Notes under the pieces: model-generated
Told to the model about the DNA's origin: nothing
Seen by the model: the letters and a program-made list of their open reading frames with translations, nothing else
The model's database searches: none
Position numbers and translations under genes: made by a program
In this document: positions 15,201-23,084 of the stretch, piece after piece
Numbering within the stretch: position 1 is the first letter of the stretch
Layout: each line of letters opens with the position of its first letter
Origin: Pararhodobacter zhoushanensis
Lineage (GTDB): Bacteria; Pseudomonadota; Alphaproteobacteria; Rhodobacterales; Rhodobacteraceae
Length of the DNA stretch: 40,520 nucleotides
Direction of reading: 5' to 3'
Assembly: GCF_003990445.1 (NCBI RefSeq)
Contig: NZ_REEZ01000019.1
Coordinates: 1 to 40,520, forward strand

Positions 15201-17552
15201 CTGTCCCGCGCGCCGAACATTGCGGGAGACCTATCGCTTTTTGACAGCAATTTTTCAGGAGACATTCGTGACTATGAAACACTGGTTTCAGCTGCGGCTC
15301 TATCTCCAGATTCGGCTGACTTTCCCTTAATTAGGACAGTCTTCCCTTCCTGGGACAATGACTCGCGTCGTCCAGGGCGGAGCACCATTATTGCAAACTC
15401 GACGCCTGAAAAATTCGCTGTTTGGCTGGACGAGGCGATCAGATACAGCGAAATTAATCCCATCTATGGCGAACCCATAGTTTGTATCAACGCTTGGAAC
15501 GAATGGGCCGAAGGCGCGTATCTCGAACCTGACGTCCATTTTGGGAGCGGATACCTTAACGCGATGTCTCGCGTGCTGCACGGCGTAAACCGTGACGAAG
15601 GCGTGGCCAAGCACACTCGTATCTTGCTTGTCGGCCACGATACTCTAGCATTTGGCGCACAAACTCTGCTTTGCCGAATCGGATCGACACTAAAGGAACG
15701 CTTTGGCGTCGACGTGACGTTTCTGGTTATCGACAGCAACACGCACGACGGTTCGTTCAAGACGACAACGCAATTGATGCAATCAATTGGGGAACTCGTT
15801 TTTTTGGATCAGATCGGTGAAAGAGAAATCAATGGTTTTCTGAGAGAGCAGGGCTTCTCCTTTGCTATCACGAACACCACGCCTTCTGGCCGTGTTGTGC
15901 CCGCTTTGAAAAAAGCGGGCCTCACGGTCATCTCTTTGATCCATGAATTGCCGAAGCTGCTGAAATCCTATGATTTGGTCACCGAAGCTGAGGCGATTGC
16001 GCATGAGGCCGACCATGTGATCTTCCCGGCCGAGATCGTCCGGGATGGGTTCGAAGGATTTGCCGGGACCATTGCCCACAAGGCCGAGATCTTTCCACAG
16101 GGCCTTTATAACACTCGCGTCTTGGAAACCCCGTTGGGCGACGACGGTTTGCGCGCGGAATTAGGGCTGGGCATCAACGCGAAGATCGTTTTGGGTGTCG
16201 GCTATGCCGACCTGCGCAAAGGCATCGACCGTTTCGTGAGCGCGGGCCTGTCACTATGTTCGACGCATGACGATATCGTTTTCCTGTGGGTCGGTGCCCC
16301 GGCAGGAGAGGCAATCCATTGGTTCCAACCGGAAATTGACGCTTCTGGTCTCGGTGATCGGATACGAATCCTGGGGCATCGCGAAGACATCGCGCGCTTC
16401 TTTGCCGCAGCCAACGCGTTCTATTTGTCCTCACGTGAGGATCCCTTCCCCTCGGTCGTGCTCGAAGCTCTGGCTGCCGGGTTGCCGGTCATCGGGCACA
16501 AAGGCTGCGGCGGGTGCGATGCGCTGATTGATAAACACGGAACGCTGGTCGACAAGTCCGACCCAATGGTGCTAGCCGGTGCGCTGTTGGTTGCGGTCAG
16601 CACATCTAACAGCCGTGCCGTGAATGCCCGCCGCGCCGACATCGAACAGAATTATAGCTTCCCTGAATATGTGTTTGGGCTGATTCAGCGGCTGATGCCC
16701 GACCTGCCTAGCGTCTCGGCGGTAGTACCTAACTACAAATATGAAGCCTATATCGGTGAACGTTTGCGCAGCGTTTTTGACCAGACTATGCCGCTGCGCG
16801 AGGTAATCGTGCTCGACGATGCCTCGCCCGACAATAGTGTCGCTGAAATCCAACGTGTTGCGGAGGCTGCGGGGCGGAAGATTGACCTGCACGTTAACGC
16901 CAAGAACAGTGGTTCGCCCTTTCCACAATGGCGCAAAGGAGTCGAGCTGGCACAGGGCGAATATGTCTGGATCGGGGAGGCCGACGACCTAGCGTACCCA
17001 ACATTTGTCGCGCGGTTGATCGACCAGATGCGTCTTGCAGGCAGTGTGCTTGGTTTTACAGACAGCAACCAGATCGACGAGAATGGAGCGCCGCTTGGCG
17101 ACAGCTATCGCCACTATATCAACCAAATCGAACCGGGTGCCTTCGACAAGCCCTTTGACATGGATGCCCCCGAATTCCTAGCGCGCTTTTTAGCGGTCAA
17201 GAACGTGATCCTGAACGTCTCAGGTGTGATCTTTCATCGGCAGACGCTGCTTGACGCCTTCGACGCAGTGGGGGAAGAGTTGTATTCCTACAGCGTAGCC
17301 GGCGATTGGTGTCTGTACGCGGAAATCTGTGCCCAGCAGGGCAACCGCGTCAGCTTCATCCCCGAACCCCTGAACACCCATCGGCGTCACCGCGTTAGCG
17401 TGACGCATGCCCTGAAAGTAGATAAGCACTTGTCAGAGATTGCAGAGATGCACAACCGAGTTGGTTCACGCATTTCTTTGAGCCGAGACACTATCGAGAA
17501 ACAAAAAAAACACTATACCCAATGCGAAGTACACTTGGCGAAGAATGGCTAG
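12294..17552 (+). CDS. Giant multidomain glycosyltransferase (GT-A-like, WbsX-like, GT4, GT2)
   Basis: A 1752-residue modular enzyme fused from parts usually found as separate proteins. Residues about 1-250 resemble a GT-A fold; about 250-620 is a beta-rich linker I cannot name. About 626-710 holds two 'DVAAAGMNPFLHY-CVAGHREGRAL'-type repeats common in roseobacter glycosyltransferases. About 745-1095 is a WbsX/GH99-like domain (VLAYYLPQFHTVPVNDESWG, MWANENWTRTWDGSEN, INAWNEWAEGAYLEP). About 1105-1460 is a GT4 domain (GYADLRKGIDRF, SREDPFPSVVLEALAAGLPV with the EX7E motif). About 1470-1752 is GT2 (VVPNYKYEAYIGERL, EADDLAYP). No signal peptide or membrane segments are visible. Its ATGA overlap with rfbA suggests it builds a rhamnose-containing oligosaccharide in the cytoplasm. 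Confidence 0.88.
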   Translation: MTPAINSVSVGIISWEGMEQAAALIAAQAAAVAADVVVIHSDRADTRPQASGRWIHVSQELFFGRKFDVLLSSIMPDKALLLIQADASCVDWGGLICRFAQVLSERPSVGLWVPRIDNTPFDVAIVADGTAEDNLIHVTQTDAIVLGITPNVVTRLGALDYSENNLGWGIDWAAIAFCARKGLEVVCDLSQRVTHPKSRSYNSDTADYQMAHFIEQLNPADRALIQRLRGTIKLQVQRRFAMSHVDMPLPFRKTDMTNPSGNEPMSLLEQVSFLLVQHGKILINLPAGQTASTLLANGERSEAIERSGSSPLPFVLDFNEDAQEGIYKTLTTGQEWSCPRQSTINFAFDPEIGPVRTELIVPLELPSTFGDLHLCFGAAVHRADVDLLIQWHDDVDDGYTEEMWIKLDPQFRGAFAVGDYQKIDVRIPDTGWPRTLRVSLCYWGRKDEEDGEPAVVLCTRPYLMPSAQMASTSSHMVVITDGEIHGQLHEIAVPPTDGDVTLIVGERAYPLLQKPPHTARLVLEEGRLVASSDAFGRYSLVINNRPTGLLWLGPEKQQLSISNDLLDNVSTRIELCDPTGNIVCASYSPMIFSKSKIHTTLEEPQVPEVLQQPDETVAPETVQSDQEHPDAWAIAEFFEQDFYLASFLSDERPKDPKSHYLTKGWKEGRDPAPWFSTWHYLSMHQDVAAAGMNPFLHYCVAGHREGRALTQLGRQPGKSVFDAQAFAVAPGPYFEEFDPTIGVGRRKRAKVLAYYLPQFHTVPVNDESWGTGFTEWRNLPRALPRFYGHIQPRIPRDLGCYDLSEGDVMRRQIAMAKAAGLFGFCFYHYWFDGERVLETPVERLIADSTLDFPFCLMWANENWTRTWDGSENEIILGQNYREEDDIPFIDDVARHMKDPRYIRVDDRPVFFIYRPGHIPNAKERLAEWRDIFRERHNLDPLIFNAQAFGDNDPRVFGLDGAIEFPPHKVLSRAPNIAGDLSLFDSNFSGDIRDYETLVSAAALSPDSADFPLIRTVFPSWDNDSRRPGRSTIIANSTPEKFAVWLDEAIRYSEINPIYGEPIVCINAWNEWAEGAYLEPDVHFGSGYLNAMSRVLHGVNRDEGVAKHTRILLVGHDTLAFGAQTLLCRIGSTLKERFGVDVTFLVIDSNTHDGSFKTTTQLMQSIGELVFLDQIGEREINGFLREQGFSFAITNTTPSGRVVPALKKAGLTVISLIHELPKLLKSYDLVTEAEAIAHEADHVIFPAEIVRDGFEGFAGTIAHKAEIFPQGLYNTRVLETPLGDDGLRAELGLGINAKIVLGVGYADLRKGIDRFVSAGLSLCSTHDDIVFLWVGAPAGEAIHWFQPEIDASGLGDRIRILGHREDIARFFAAANAFYLSSREDPFPSVVLEALAAGLPVIGHKGCGGCDALIDKHGTLVDKSDPMVLAGALLVAVSTSNSRAVNARRADIEQNYSFPEYVFGLIQRLMPDLPSVSAVVPNYKYEAYIGERLRSVFDQTMPLREVIVLDDASPDNSVAEIQRVAEAAGRKIDLHVNAKNSGSPFPQWRKGVELAQGEYVWIGEADDLAYPTFVARLIDQMRLAGSVLGFTDSNQIDENGAPLGDSYRHYINQIEPGAFDKPFDMDAPEFLARFLAVKNVILNVSGVIFHRQTLLDAFDAVGEELYSYSVAGDWCLYAEICAQQGNRVSFIPEPLNTHRRHRVSVTHALKVDKHLSEIAEMHNRVGSRISLSRDTIEKQKKHYTQCEVHLAKNG

Positions 17553-17585
17553 CTTTCTAACTTAATATCAAAAGGAGCAACGGGA

Positions 17586-18434
17586 ATGGAAAACCTTGTT
17601 GGCAAGGCAATTTCAAACCTAGGAATTTCACTCCCTGATGGTCTCATTGATATATCGGACATCCTTGCACGTCTACACATAAAAAAAGTCTACATTATTT
17701 CCATGACGGGTAGGTGTGGATCAACGTGGCTCGCCTCCGAACTTGCTTGCTTTGGGAACGCTGGGCGGCCGAGTGAGTATTTTTCCGAACAGCGCATACC
17801 TCACGAACATAAAGACATTGATTTTTCTAGCGTTGAGGAATTTCTAGAATCTTTGATACAAAAAGGAAGAACCGGTGAAACGTTTGGTTTTAAAATCGAT
17901 GCTAATCGTCTTCGTTGGCTTTCAGAAATCATCGACATCAAGGCGTCTTTTTCTAGTTTAGAGCCCGTTTGGATCGATATGCGCAGAAGAAATATAGTCA
18001 AGCAAGGTATTTCATTTCTGCGGGCTAAACAGACTGGCGTATGGCATGTGTTTCAGGGATCAGGCAGATCTGTTGATGCCTCCAAAATACAAAACGGCGC
18101 ATTCGAAGATAACGCTCTTTGGTCCGAAATAAACAGGATCAGAGATGCTGAAGAATGGCTTGATAGTTTCTATCGTTCAAATGACATCAGGCCGATGAGG
18201 ATAGTTTACGAGGACATGGTGGACTCAAGCGCCATTATTATCCGGCGAATTCTTTTTAGAATTGGCTGGAATGATGTCCACGGTAAAATTGAAGATAAAG
18301 AAGGTGAGGGGGTGATCAAAACAATTAAAATTGGGGACGATAACTATTTGGCTGGCGAGCTTGAGTTTGTTTCGAGAAATATCGCCGCTATCGAACGCCT
18401 GTTGAGCGAAAGGGATATTCATGACGGGTATTGA
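17586..18434 (+). CDS. Stf0-type sulfotransferase
   Basis: A 282-residue PAPS-dependent sulfotransferase resembling the Stf0 family (trehalose 2-sulfotransferase type). The PAPS loop is IISMTGRCGSTWLASELACF (about 37-56). It is followed by GRPSEYFSEQRIP, matching the family's G-R-P-x-E-Y-F block, then FGFKIDANRLRWL, and IDMRRRNIVKQGISFLRAKQ with TGVWH. RIVYEDMVDSS is near the C-terminus. It likely sulfates a saccharide made by the preceding glycosyltransferase, 33 bp upstream; a ribosome-binding site (AAAAGGAG) precedes ATG 17586. It is markedly richer in A+T than its neighbours, suggesting separate acquisition. The next gene overlaps it by 14 bp. Confidence 0.82.
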   Translation: MENLVGKAISNLGISLPDGLIDISDILARLHIKKVYIISMTGRCGSTWLASELACFGNAGRPSEYFSEQRIPHEHKDIDFSSVEEFLESLIQKGRTGETFGFKIDANRLRWLSEIIDIKASFSSLEPVWIDMRRRNIVKQGISFLRAKQTGVWHVFQGSGRSVDASKIQNGAFEDNALWSEINRIRDAEEWLDSFYRSNDIRPMRIVYEDMVDSSAIIIRRILFRIGWNDVHGKIEDKEGEGVIKTIKIGDDNYLAGELEFVSRNIAAIERLLSERDIHDGY

Positions 18435-19086
18435 GGAAGAACTTGAGCGCGCGAAAGATATTTGGGCCGCCTCTGAATTCTACACAAATGCTGAGAACTC
18501 TACAGAATACTTTTGGGATCCTGAAACACCTTTTGGGCGTCTTCTTGAAGATATAGACCTGAAGGGATATGTTCTTGAGTTCGCGTGTGGTCATGGGCGA
18601 CACACCGAGATTCTTGTTCGACATGCAAAAAAGGTCATATTTTCAGATCTCATCCATAGAAATGTGGATCTGACTTTGAGCAGGCTCGCCGGCTCAAAGA
18701 ACGCTGTTGGTTATCATTCCGATGGCAAGTCGTTAAGCTTTTGTAAAAGCTCGAGTATTGATACAGTTTTTTCATTCGGAGATATGATTTTTATGTCTCC
18801 GGATTTGATTGAACTTTATCTGCGCGATATCTATCGCGTACTCAAAGTTGGCGGGCGAGCAATCTTGCATCACTCAAATGTCGATGCTGACCTCGCCTCG
18901 TTTTCCGCACTCGGTGGTCGCTTCAGGATGACCTGCGAAAAATTTGCCTCGATGTCCGAGGATGTCGGTTTTTCGGTAGTTCGCCAAGCTACAGTTGATC
19001 ATAGTCTTGCGCCGGCACTGGATGGATTAACTATTGTTGAGAAGCCGGGCTTGAAGCTGAAAATGAGGCGCTCTAAGAGACGCTAA
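18421..19086 (+). CDS. Class I SAM-dependent methyltransferase
   Basis: A 221-residue methyltransferase. Motif I is VLEFACGHGRHTEILVRHAK (about 50-69), the acidic strand-2 end is VIFSDLIHRNVDL, a motif II-like stretch is IDTVFSFGDMIFMSP, and the post-motif is IYRVLKVGGRAILHHSN. It overlaps the sulfotransferase by 14 bp, so the two are translationally coupled and share the same A+T-rich composition. The context suggests O-methylation of a sugar or of a small acceptor linked to the saccharide; the substrate cannot be read from sequence. No membrane segment is seen. Confidence 0.75.
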   Translation: MTGIEEELERAKDIWAASEFYTNAENSTEYFWDPETPFGRLLEDIDLKGYVLEFACGHGRHTEILVRHAKKVIFSDLIHRNVDLTLSRLAGSKNAVGYHSDGKSLSFCKSSSIDTVFSFGDMIFMSPDLIELYLRDIYRVLKVGGRAILHHSNVDADLASFSALGGRFRMTCEKFASMSEDVGFSVVRQATVDHSLAPALDGLTIVEKPGLKLKMRRSKRR

Positions 19087-19149
19087 AAATGGAAGATTGG
19101 GCTTTCGCTCTTCTTTTTCTGGAACGTTAAGAACAAGGCAAGAGCAAAC

Positions 19150-19977
19150 GTGGAAATGGTATCCCCTATCTTGATTCTCGGCACTGGGCGCTGTGGATCT
19201 ACTTATCTGCAAACCTCTCTCTCTGGTGTCAGTGATATTTGGATATGGGGTGAGCATGACGGTATCCTTCGCGGGCTATTCACTTGGGCGCGCAACACAC
19301 GCAGCAGCAAGGCGCTCAACACTTTCAGCTTTCCGTATGTCGGCGAGGATCCTTACGAAACGCTCCAGCGCGACGGCACCCGAGCGGCGTGGGTTTGCCC
19401 TTTCGACAAGTCTGACATCGAAGAAATCGAACGCAACATTATTATCGAATTGTTTTCGCGTCGATTGCCTGATGGGAAGAAACGTTGGGGTTTCAAGGAA
19501 ATACGGTACGGCCCCAATTCCGGAGTCCCTGAGCGAATGCTGACGCTCTTTCCTGCGGCAAAGATTATTCACGTCGTGCGCGACCCTAGGACATCGATCT
19601 CGAGCTCGATCCGGGCCTGGAACCGGGAGGTATTCGATGCCGGTACGGATACCGGCGCGCTGGAGAACCAAATTGCCGGTCTTGTCGCATCTTATGTTGA
19701 TAGATGGGTGGGGACGACACAGTACTTCGAAGCGCTTTGTGCGACGAATGCTGACCAGGCGCGCACAGTTAAAATCGAGCAAGCTGACGACGAATTCCCT
19801 GCTATTCTGGATTTTCTGGAGGCCGAACCAGTTAGGTCATCCGTTGAAGTTGCTAGCGAGACCAACCCCGCTCGCAACGACCCTGAAGTATCGAAGTTAA
19901 TCGATAGGTATTTAGAGGAGGCGATGGCCGAAAATAGTGTCCTTGCAGAACTCTCTAGAAAGCTTGGTTACTCTTAG
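19150..19977 (+). CDS. Sulfotransferase (Sulfotransfer_3-like)
   Basis: A 275-residue sulfotransferase. The N-terminal PAPS loop is ILILGTGRCGSTYLQTSL (about 7-24). The 3'-phosphate site is AKIIHVVRDPRTSISSSIRA (about 137-156), and RWGFKEIRYGPNSGVPERM lies before it. The frame opens with GTG at 19150 and an ATG follows at 19156; either start is possible. It lies 63 bp after the methyltransferase and overlaps the next sulfotransferase by one base (TAGTG). Its base composition is closer to the plasmid average than that of the two preceding genes. The acceptor is probably the polysaccharide or an oligosaccharide intermediate. Confidence 0.8.
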   Translation: MEMVSPILILGTGRCGSTYLQTSLSGVSDIWIWGEHDGILRGLFTWARNTRSSKALNTFSFPYVGEDPYETLQRDGTRAAWVCPFDKSDIEEIERNIIIELFSRRLPDGKKRWGFKEIRYGPNSGVPERMLTLFPAAKIIHVVRDPRTSISSSIRAWNREVFDAGTDTGALENQIAGLVASYVDRWVGTTQYFEALCATNADQARTVKIEQADDEFPAILDFLEAEPVRSSVEVASETNPARNDPEVSKLIDRYLEEAMAENSVLAELSRKLGYS

Positions 19978-21197
19978 TGCCGCCCCCGATACTAACCCTT
20001 ATCCTCGGCGTTCATCGCTCTGGCACCTCACTCCTCTCACATGGGTTGGCGGCGATGGGGGCTTCATTGGGGGCGTTCGATGATACTCGCGATCCCGACA
20101 ATCCAGACGGCTATGCTGAACACCCATTGATACGTGGGTTCAATGATAGGTTGCTGGGCTATCTAGGCGCGTCGTGGGACAATTGGGGGTTTCGGGCCAG
20201 CAGCGTCGATTTTGACACACCCGAACTGGGGCCTTGGAAGGACGAGGCTGTCCAGATGTTGCGGGATACATTTGCAGGGCCTGGGCCCTTCGTCCTCAAG
20301 GATCCTCGCCTCACCACCCTGGCCCCTTTCTGGGAAAGGGTGGTGCCTGCCGCGGGGTTCTACCTGCGGCGTATCGTTATTTTGCGGGATCCCGCCGAGG
20401 TTGCCGAGAGCCAGGTGCAGCGCGTCGCGCGTCGTCCGCAGGAGTTTCCAGTTATTGCTGCGGCCGAACCGATGGCCGCGCTTTGGGTCGTCTCAATGCA
20501 CGAGGTTTTGTCAGCCTTGGGCGACGATAACACCATGGTGGTCAGCCATGCCGATCTGCTGCGTAATCCAGCTCAGGTGCTGGCCGCCATCGCGCCCTTC
20601 GCCGGGTTGTCTCCCAGCGTCGAAACGGTTGCGGCTTTTGCTCTCGACGGAGTCAAACCATCTTTGTACCGTGCCCATGTGTCCGAGGTGTCGAAGGGCC
20701 CTTGGATGGCCGCCGCACAGGCATTCGTTGCTGATTTTGGTCCAGCCTGCGGTCCGCGGTCGCTGACCCGCTCCGAAGCCCGTGCAATCATTGACAAGCA
20801 GACCGGTCTGGTACCGCTGATGTCAGGGCTTAGCGCGGCACGCGACAGTATCTTTCGGATGCGAGAGAGTCAGGCCTTGCACCAGCAGACTGTGACCGAC
20901 ATCACCCACTATGTTTGGATACTGGCACCTTTGATAGCACATGCTCCTTCAGCGCAACTGTCCAGTGCGATCAAAAAAGCTCGTGAATTGGCTGAGGAAA
21001 CGCCGCTGGAACGGTCCAGCTTCGCCTTTGGTCACAGTCTGACGCGCTTGTATATAAGTGCCGGTCTCTTGGATGAAGCCGCGAACTGGCTGGACCGCCT
21101 GCGCCCACATTTTGGGCATGTCCCGGCCTATAGCGCACTTGAGCATACCTTGGCTGAGGCGCGCAAGGCCCAAGATACGCCGTTCTCGGCCTCCTAG
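19977..21197 (+). CDS. Sulfotransferase with C-terminal helical extension
   Basis: A 406-residue sulfotransferase-family protein beginning at GTG 19977, whose first base is the last base of the preceding stop. The PAPS loop is LILGVHRSGTSLLSHGLAAM (about 6-25). DTRDPDNPDGYAEHPLI follows, then FVLKDPRLTTLAPFWERV (about 105-122) and RRIVILRDPAEVAESQVQRV (3'-phosphate site, about 130-149). After about residue 270 there is an additional helical region with TPR-like spacing (SFAFGHSLTRLYISAGLLDE, then AANWLDRLRPHFGHVPAY). Such proteins are frequent beside roseobacter glycosyltransferases. The extension may mediate protein contacts. It is last in this gene run, before IS wreckage. Confidence 0.78.
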   Translation: MPPPILTLILGVHRSGTSLLSHGLAAMGASLGAFDDTRDPDNPDGYAEHPLIRGFNDRLLGYLGASWDNWGFRASSVDFDTPELGPWKDEAVQMLRDTFAGPGPFVLKDPRLTTLAPFWERVVPAAGFYLRRIVILRDPAEVAESQVQRVARRPQEFPVIAAAEPMAALWVVSMHEVLSALGDDNTMVVSHADLLRNPAQVLAAIAPFAGLSPSVETVAAFALDGVKPSLYRAHVSEVSKGPWMAAAQAFVADFGPACGPRSLTRSEARAIIDKQTGLVPLMSGLSAARDSIFRMRESQALHQQTVTDITHYVWILAPLIAHAPSAQLSSAIKKARELAEETPLERSSFAFGHSLTRLYISAGLLDEAANWLDRLRPHFGHVPAYSALEHTLAEARKAQDTPFSAS

Positions 21198-21430
21198 CAC
21201 GGTCGGTTCCTGCGGTTCGACATGTTCTGATCTCCTCGTCTTGGGGATCAGCAGACCTCAGATCGTAGCTTCCGTCACTGTCCGATTTTCGGGGGGTAGC
21301 CCAGTGATTTGCGCCGGGGGCAATGATCTGCCACGGGATTTTTATTCCACCGACGATTAGAGCCCGGCTCAACTTGAGGACGGACAATGAAGCGAACGAG
21401 ATTCACAGACGAGCAGATCATCGGGATCGA
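21198..21430 (+). pseudogene. IS3-family left end with OrfA start, truncated
   Basis: From ATG 21387 the frame begins MKRTRFTDEQIIGI, the N-terminus of IS3-family OrfA, and is cut after 14 residues at about 21430 by an IS66-derived sequence. The 190 bp upstream to the sulfotransferase stop hold no gene and probably include the IS3 terminus; I could not fix its exact end. Confidence 0.55.
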
Positions 21431-22156
21431 CGTTGTTCATTTTGCAGGTCTGCAAGAGTGTGGCGATGGTGGCCCATGTGCGACCGCCACTATCCGAACC
21501 GGCGAACAGGCTGTTCTTTCTCGTGATTGTCTGGGGTCTGATGGCGCGCTCAACGATGTTGGAGTCGAACTCGACAAGGCCGTCGGTCAGGAAGCGCTCG
21601 AAGATCTCGCGCCGGGAGATGGCATAGCGCAGGGCCTGAGCCAGCTTCGATTTTCCCGGGATGCGGGGCAAGGTCTGCTGCCAGAGGGCGAACAGATCGG
21701 CGTCGATGGGTGCGGAGGCGGCCTGGCGTGCACCTCGGGGCCTTGGCCACGAACCTCTGCCTCAAGCTTCCAGAGCTCGGTCATCCGCTCGACCGTGGCG
21801 GTGGCGATTTCGGAGGCGCCGGCAACATGGAGCTCGAAGAAGCGGCGCCGACTGTGGGCCCAACAACCCGCCAGGCGCAGGCTGTCGTTGCCCCCGTTCT
21901 TGCGTATCAGCTTGTTGTAGGCAGCATAGCCGTTTACCTGCAGGATACCGCGGTAGTTGCCGAGGTGACGGCGCACGCAGTCGCCGGACTGGCTGTCCTC
22001 GAAGCGATAGGCAACCAAGGGCGGGCCACTGCCGCCGAAGGCGCTGTCGTCGCGGGCATAGGCCCAGAGCCAGGCCGTCTTCGTGGCGTTGGTGTCGGGG
22101 GCGAGGGGCTCCTCGTCCGTCCAAAGCAGCTTCGTCCGACGCGTCATCACGCACCC
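21425..22156 (-). pseudogene. IS66-family transposase TnpC, truncated and frameshifted
   Basis: The minus strand encodes the C-terminal half of an IS66 transposase. First come ATKTAWLWAYARDDSAFGG, YRGILQVNGYAAYNKL and LAGCWAHSRRRFFELHVAG. After a frame change near 21735-21745 come LPRIPGKSKLAQALRYAISR, NIVERAIRPQTITRKNSLFA and LLQTCKMNNVDP. The N-terminal half, including the zinc-finger-like region, is missing beyond about 22156, and the C-terminus runs directly into the IS3 OrfA start. TnpA and TnpB are absent. Whether it is related to the IS66 ends at the window borders cannot be seen, as no overlapping segment exists. Confidence 0.78.
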
Positions 22157-22158
22157 AC

Positions 22159-22185
22159 AGTGTCTACTATCCCATAGTGGACACT
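22159..22185. repeat. Imperfect inverted repeat beside the IS66 relic
   Basis: AGTGTCTACTAT-CCC-ATAGTGGACACT has 12-bp arms with one mismatch and a 3-bp loop. It sits just outside the truncated TnpC. It could be the terminus of another element or a binding site; no T-tract follows. Confidence 0.5.
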
Positions 22186-22189
22186 ATCG

Positions 22190-23084
22190 ATCACCCTCTA
22201 TGCGCGGCAGAGCCGCGACGCCGGACGCTTATGATAAACACACTTGCTAGCCGAAGACTCCAGCTTCGAGCGGTCTAGTTTTCGGGCGCTGCGTAAGGGC
22301 TGGCTATATGCCTCGATTCTTTGATGGCCGCGAATGCCAATGCTACACCAGCTGCGCGTCAAACATGGGCCCCCGCTCTTCGGCCAGCCGACAAAAGCGG
22401 GACGCGTTCACCTGAGAGTCGCTGCGTTCGAGGGGGAAGCTGCATGGCGGATTCCCGATTGAGAAATGTAATATTTGACCGTGACCCAATCTTCTAACGT
22501 GCATAATGGATTGCTTTTGCGCACTACCTGCTAGAGCTAGTCAGTTCCCCTCCATTCCCGATAAGTTCGCCTTATCGTGGATAACCTATTCTCCAAGTTC
22601 GCCGGTGCCGACGTTCGGACTTGCTTGCTAAGCGAGGGGCGCGCCAGTTCCGACACGGTCTCCTCACCTTTCAGCGCCTCAAGGGAAGCAGGATGCAGCA
22701 AGGGGCAGCGAAATGCGCTGCCCGCCGCCGCCCCCCCGGGGGGGGGCCTCTAAAAATCTGACAGATCCTTTTTTCAACATCCCGGCTTCTGTAACCGCGA
22801 TTTCGTGCAATCGTCACAAAACTGCGGGAAAAGGCGCCCGATCCCCCAAGCAGACGCTGCCTCTGGTCCGTGATAGCGCCATGCATGCTTAGGTCAGATC
22901 GCAGGGCTCGCGTTTCTGGCTGGGCGCCTTGCCAACAGATTTTGACGCTTTTTGCCTTCTTGTGCTGCGTGGTATCGTTCGGACATGAACGATCCGTGGT
23001 CATGCTGGGCACGCGGGTTCCCAACCTCAAGGCGCCGGTCAGGCGGTCCTTGTGCGGCAGCTTTCGCAAAGTTCAGAACGACCA
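22190..23084. other. Non-coding stretch upstream of the EPS operon
   Basis: No supported gene in about 890 bp. It contains a hairpin (22703-22710 / 22716-22723, stem GGGCAGCG), a C7G9 run at 22731-22746, and a short hairpin followed by six T (22756-22774) that could be a weak terminator. It also has a 7-bp inverted repeat near the regulator (22974-22993). Open frames on the minus strand here are low-complexity and have no start context I trust. Confidence 0.6.
22974..22993. promoter_or_regulatory. Inverted repeat upstream of the MarR-type regulator, candidate operator
   Basis: ATCGTTC-GGACAT-GAACGAT is a perfect 7-bp inverted repeat 91 bp upstream of the regulator start. A TTGACG box lies at 22942-22947 but no good -10 box was found at normal spacing. 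MarR proteins often bind such repeats in their own promoter. Confidence 0.35.

Noticed and set aside
22572-22586. DnaA-box-like sequence (CGTGGATAA)
   Set aside because: A single near-match far from repA; not enough for an origin claim.
22671-23069. Minus-strand open frame of 132 codons in the inter-cluster gap
   Set aside because: It runs through the C7G9 tract, is low-complexity, has no ribosome-binding site I trust and no recognisable domain.
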